Source of the DNA: DATKXO01 sp035528995
GTDB lineage: Bacteria > Planctomycetota > Phycisphaerae > UBA1845
Assembly: GCA_035528995.1 (NCBI GenBank)
Contig: DATKXO010000464.1
Coordinates: 1 to 7,462 of the forward strand
DNA: 7,462 nt
Reading direction: 5' to 3'
The position numbers and the translations under genes were made by a program. Every line of letters begins with the position of its first letter. Within the stretch, counting starts at the first letter, position 1. The notes under the pieces are model-generated. The model made no database searches. It had not been told where the DNA came from and was given only the letters and a program-made list of their open reading frames with translations. This document shows, one piece after another, positions 5,683 through 7,462 of the stretch.

Positions 5683-5734
5683 TCCGTCATGCGCAGAAGG
5701 TCAACCGTGGCGTCGGGTCCATGGGCCGTGCGAC

Positions 5735-6391
5735 TCAGGGCTCGGCCAGACCTTCGCGGATGGCGAAGCGTGAGAGTTCGACGCGATCGTGGATGTCCAG
5801 CTTGGTCATGAGATTGAAGCTGTGGCGATCCACGGTCTTGGGACTGATGTGCATGACGCGAGCGATCTGCTTCTTGGCCATTCCGCGGGCGACGTATCGC
5901 AGGACCTCGAGTTCTCGGGTGGTCAGTGTGGAGACCCGCGATCTGGACCGTTGGGCCAGGCTGGCACCTCGGGCATCGACGACGATGCGCGAGCGGACTT
6001 CCTCGGAGAAGTAGGCCCCGCCGTTGGCGACCTCTCGGATGGCGGCCACGACGTCTTCCGGTGGTTCACGCTTGGTCAGGTATCCTTTGGCTTTGACTGC
6101 CAGGGCCTGCTCGATGTAGTGGTCGTTGAAGAAGGCGCTGAGGAAGATGACGTGGGTGGCGGGCTGGTCGGCGGCGATCTGCCTGGCGGCATCGAAACAG
6201 GACACGCCCGGCATGTCGATGTCCATCAGCACGACGTCGGGGCGGGTGCGGGCGATCTGCTCGATGGCTTCGTCGGCCGTGCGGGCGCTACCCACGACGG
6301 AGATGGCCGCTTCGCGATCGAGTCGTTCGCACAGAGCGCCGCGCACCAGGGCGTGGTCGTCCACCACGAAGACCTTGGTCGGACCGTTCAA
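5735..6391 (-). CDS. NarL/LuxR-family response regulator
   Basis: DNA-binding output protein of a two-component system, 218 residues. The receiver domain (about 5-122) has the acidic pair D11/D12, phospho-acceptor D57 in VVLMDIDMPG, S85 at the switch Thr/Ser position and K107 in GYLTKR, so it is complete. A linker (about 125-152) leads to a LuxR-type helix-turn-helix (about 155-215): LTTRELEVLRYVARG, then QIARVMHISPKTVDRH with the recognition helix, then KL. The start codon is TTG at 6391; its last two bases are the first two of the TGA stop of the upstream kinase gene, giving a TTGA overlap. AAGGAGG lies 10 nt upstream inside the kinase gene. This arrangement favours translational coupling and a cognate pairing with that kinase. 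Target genes cannot be inferred. Confidence 0.93.
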   Translation of the reverse strand: MNGPTKVFVVDDHALVRGALCERLDREAAISVVGSARTADEAIEQIARTRPDVVLMDIDMPGVSCFDAARQIAADQPATHVIFLSAFFNDHYIEQALAVKAKGYLTKREPPEDVVAAIREVANGGAYFSEEVRSRIVVDARGASLAQRSRSRVSTLTTRELEVLRYVARGMAKKQIARVMHISPKTVDRHSFNLMTKLDIHDRVELSRFAIREGLAEP

Positions 6392-7462
6392 GTCGGGCTT
6401 GCCTCCTTCTCGACCCGCTGGGCGAGCATGCGGGCGACCAACACCGTCAGATCAGCCATCTGGAAGGGTTTCTTGAGCACGATTTCGCCCTCCACGCACT
6501 CGTCATCCTGGTCGAGGTCCACCTGCCCGGTCATCACGATGACCGGGATATCGCCCCTCTCGCGGCGGATGTTGCGAAGACACGACAGGCCGCTCCGGCC
6601 GGGCAGGTCCAGATCGAGAAGGATCAGATGGAGGTTTGCCTGGTCAGCGCTCAGGGCCGTCATGGCATGCTCGCCGTCGGTGGCCTGGACCACGTCGTAG
6701 CCTTCCGCGCGGAGCGCGGAAGTGAGGATTGATCGGACATGTTCGTCGTGGTCCACGACGAGGATCAGCTCGGTGTGCCCCCGCTTGGGACTGCGGGCCG
6801 ATGCAGCGGTGCTTTCGTCGTCCGCCGGCTCACAGGCGGGGAGGCGGATTGTTACGCGGGTGCCCTTTCCCGGTGCGGACTCGACGTGGACGGAGCCGCC
6901 GTGGTCGGTGACGATGCCGTGGATGACGGCCATGCCCAGACCGGTCCCGTGCCCGCGCGGTTTGGTGGTAAAGAACGGCTCGAAGATGCGATCGCGGACC
7001 TCCGGCGGCATGCCGATCCCCGTGTCCTCGACCGAGAGCAGCACTGCGGGCCCGTCCTGGCCGGGCTCCGGCTCGCCGTCCTGTGGCGCCCCGGGTCCCT
7101 GGCCGGCGGACACACCCACCGGCTGAAGTGAGATGGCCAGCCGTCCGCCCTGGGGCATCGCGTCGCGGGCGTTGACCGCCAGGTTCATCAGGACCTGCTG
7201 GAGTTGCGTGGCGTCAGCGTTGACCCAGGTGTTGGGCCCCTGGGCTGCGTGTTCGGTGATCTCGATCGAGGCCGGCAACATACGCCGCAACAGGCGCATG
7301 GATTCGCCCACCACGCGTCCCAGGTCGATCGGCTCCTTGTGGGCGGCGACCTTGCGGCCGAAGGTAAGCAGTCCCTTGATGACGCCGCCGGCCTGTCGGG
7401 CGGCCTCCTCGACCATCTCCATGGCCCGGAAGGCGGGGTTGCGGCGATCGAGGTTGGTCTTG
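6388..7462 (-). CDS. Hybrid sensor histidine kinase (5' end outside window)
   Basis: The C-terminal part of a membrane or cytosolic sensor kinase; the frame is open past the right edge, so the sensory domain and the phospho-accepting histidine are not seen. Counting from an internal ATG at 7422, residues 1-45 are the end of the dimerisation helices (GGVIKGLLTFGRK). The ATP-binding domain then shows an N box (N80, N84, D87 in NLAVNARDAMP), a G1 box (D133-G137 in EDTGIGMP), an F box (FEPFF, 147-151) and a G2 box (GHGTGLGM, 157-164), so it should be active. A Pro/Gly/Gln-rich insert (about 104-125) separates N and G1. A C-terminal receiver (about 218-340) has phospho-acceptor D270, T298 and K318, but the usual second acidic residue is His225 (VVDHDEH). 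The gene ends in a TGA overlapping the TTG start of the response regulator gene. Confidence 0.93.
   Translation of the reverse strand, partial: KTNLDRRNPAFRAMEMVEEAARQAGGVIKGLLTFGRKVAAHKEPIDLGRVVGESMRLLRRMLPASIEITEHAAQGPNTWVNADATQLQQVLMNLAVNARDAMPQGGRLAISLQPVGVSAGQGPGAPQDGEPEPGQDGPAVLLSVEDTGIGMPPEVRDRIFEPFFTTKPRGHGTGLGMAVIHGIVTDHGGSVHVESAPGKGTRVTIRLPACEPADDESTAASARSPKRGHTELILVVDHDEHVRSILTSALRAEGYDVVQATDGEHAMTALSADQANLHLILLDLDLPGRSGLSCLRNIRRERGDIPVIVMTGQVDLDQDDECVEGEIVLKKPFQMADLTVLVARMLAQRVEKEASPT

Overview
The window is a GC-rich, gene-dense bacterial segment with six recognisable protein genes and one small lipoprotein-like gene. No RNA genes, CRISPR array, insertion sequence or phage gene was found. 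The lineage is inferred loosely: high GC, an Hsp20 opening with MLPVRF, a MiaA with an atypical P-loop and the style of the ABC-2 exporter pair suggest Planctomycetota, possibly Phycisphaerae. No marker gene here proves it.

Layout. Positions 1-448 hold no gene I can support; they are visibly less GC-rich at the left edge and carry hairpins, including two candidate terminators for leftward transcription. Positions 449-4520 hold a minus-strand cluster read in the order miaA (tRNA dimethylallyltransferase), ABC ATPase, ABC-2 permease, family-4-type glycosyltransferase. miaA and the ATPase overlap by 13 nt, and the next two gaps are 61 and 31 nt, so the four are probably co-transcribed. A short divergent region (4521-4601) carries a good sigma70-like promoter for a plus-strand gene encoding a 101-residue lipoprotein-like coiled-coil protein (4602-4907). 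A 262-nt spacer then leads to hsp20 (5170-5616), which has a near-perfect Shine-Dalgarno and a potentially switchable leader. Convergent to it lie a NarL/LuxR response regulator (5735-6391) and a hybrid histidine kinase (6388 to beyond the right edge). These two are joined by a TTGA stop/start overlap and probably form one signalling pair.

How the parts work together. The ATPase and permease form one ABC exporter whose substrate cannot be read from sequence. The adjacent glycosyltransferase could act on a cell-envelope glycan or glycolipid, but no other polysaccharide gene is present to support a dedicated pathway. miaA is a housekeeping tRNA modification gene at the head of the cluster. The kinase and regulator form a two-component or phosphorelay system of unknown stimulus; convergence with hsp20 does not by itself show that they control it. 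Overall this looks like ordinary chromosomal sequence. I found no convincing new multi-gene system; the best leads are RNA-level structures in the leaders and two unusual active-site motifs.
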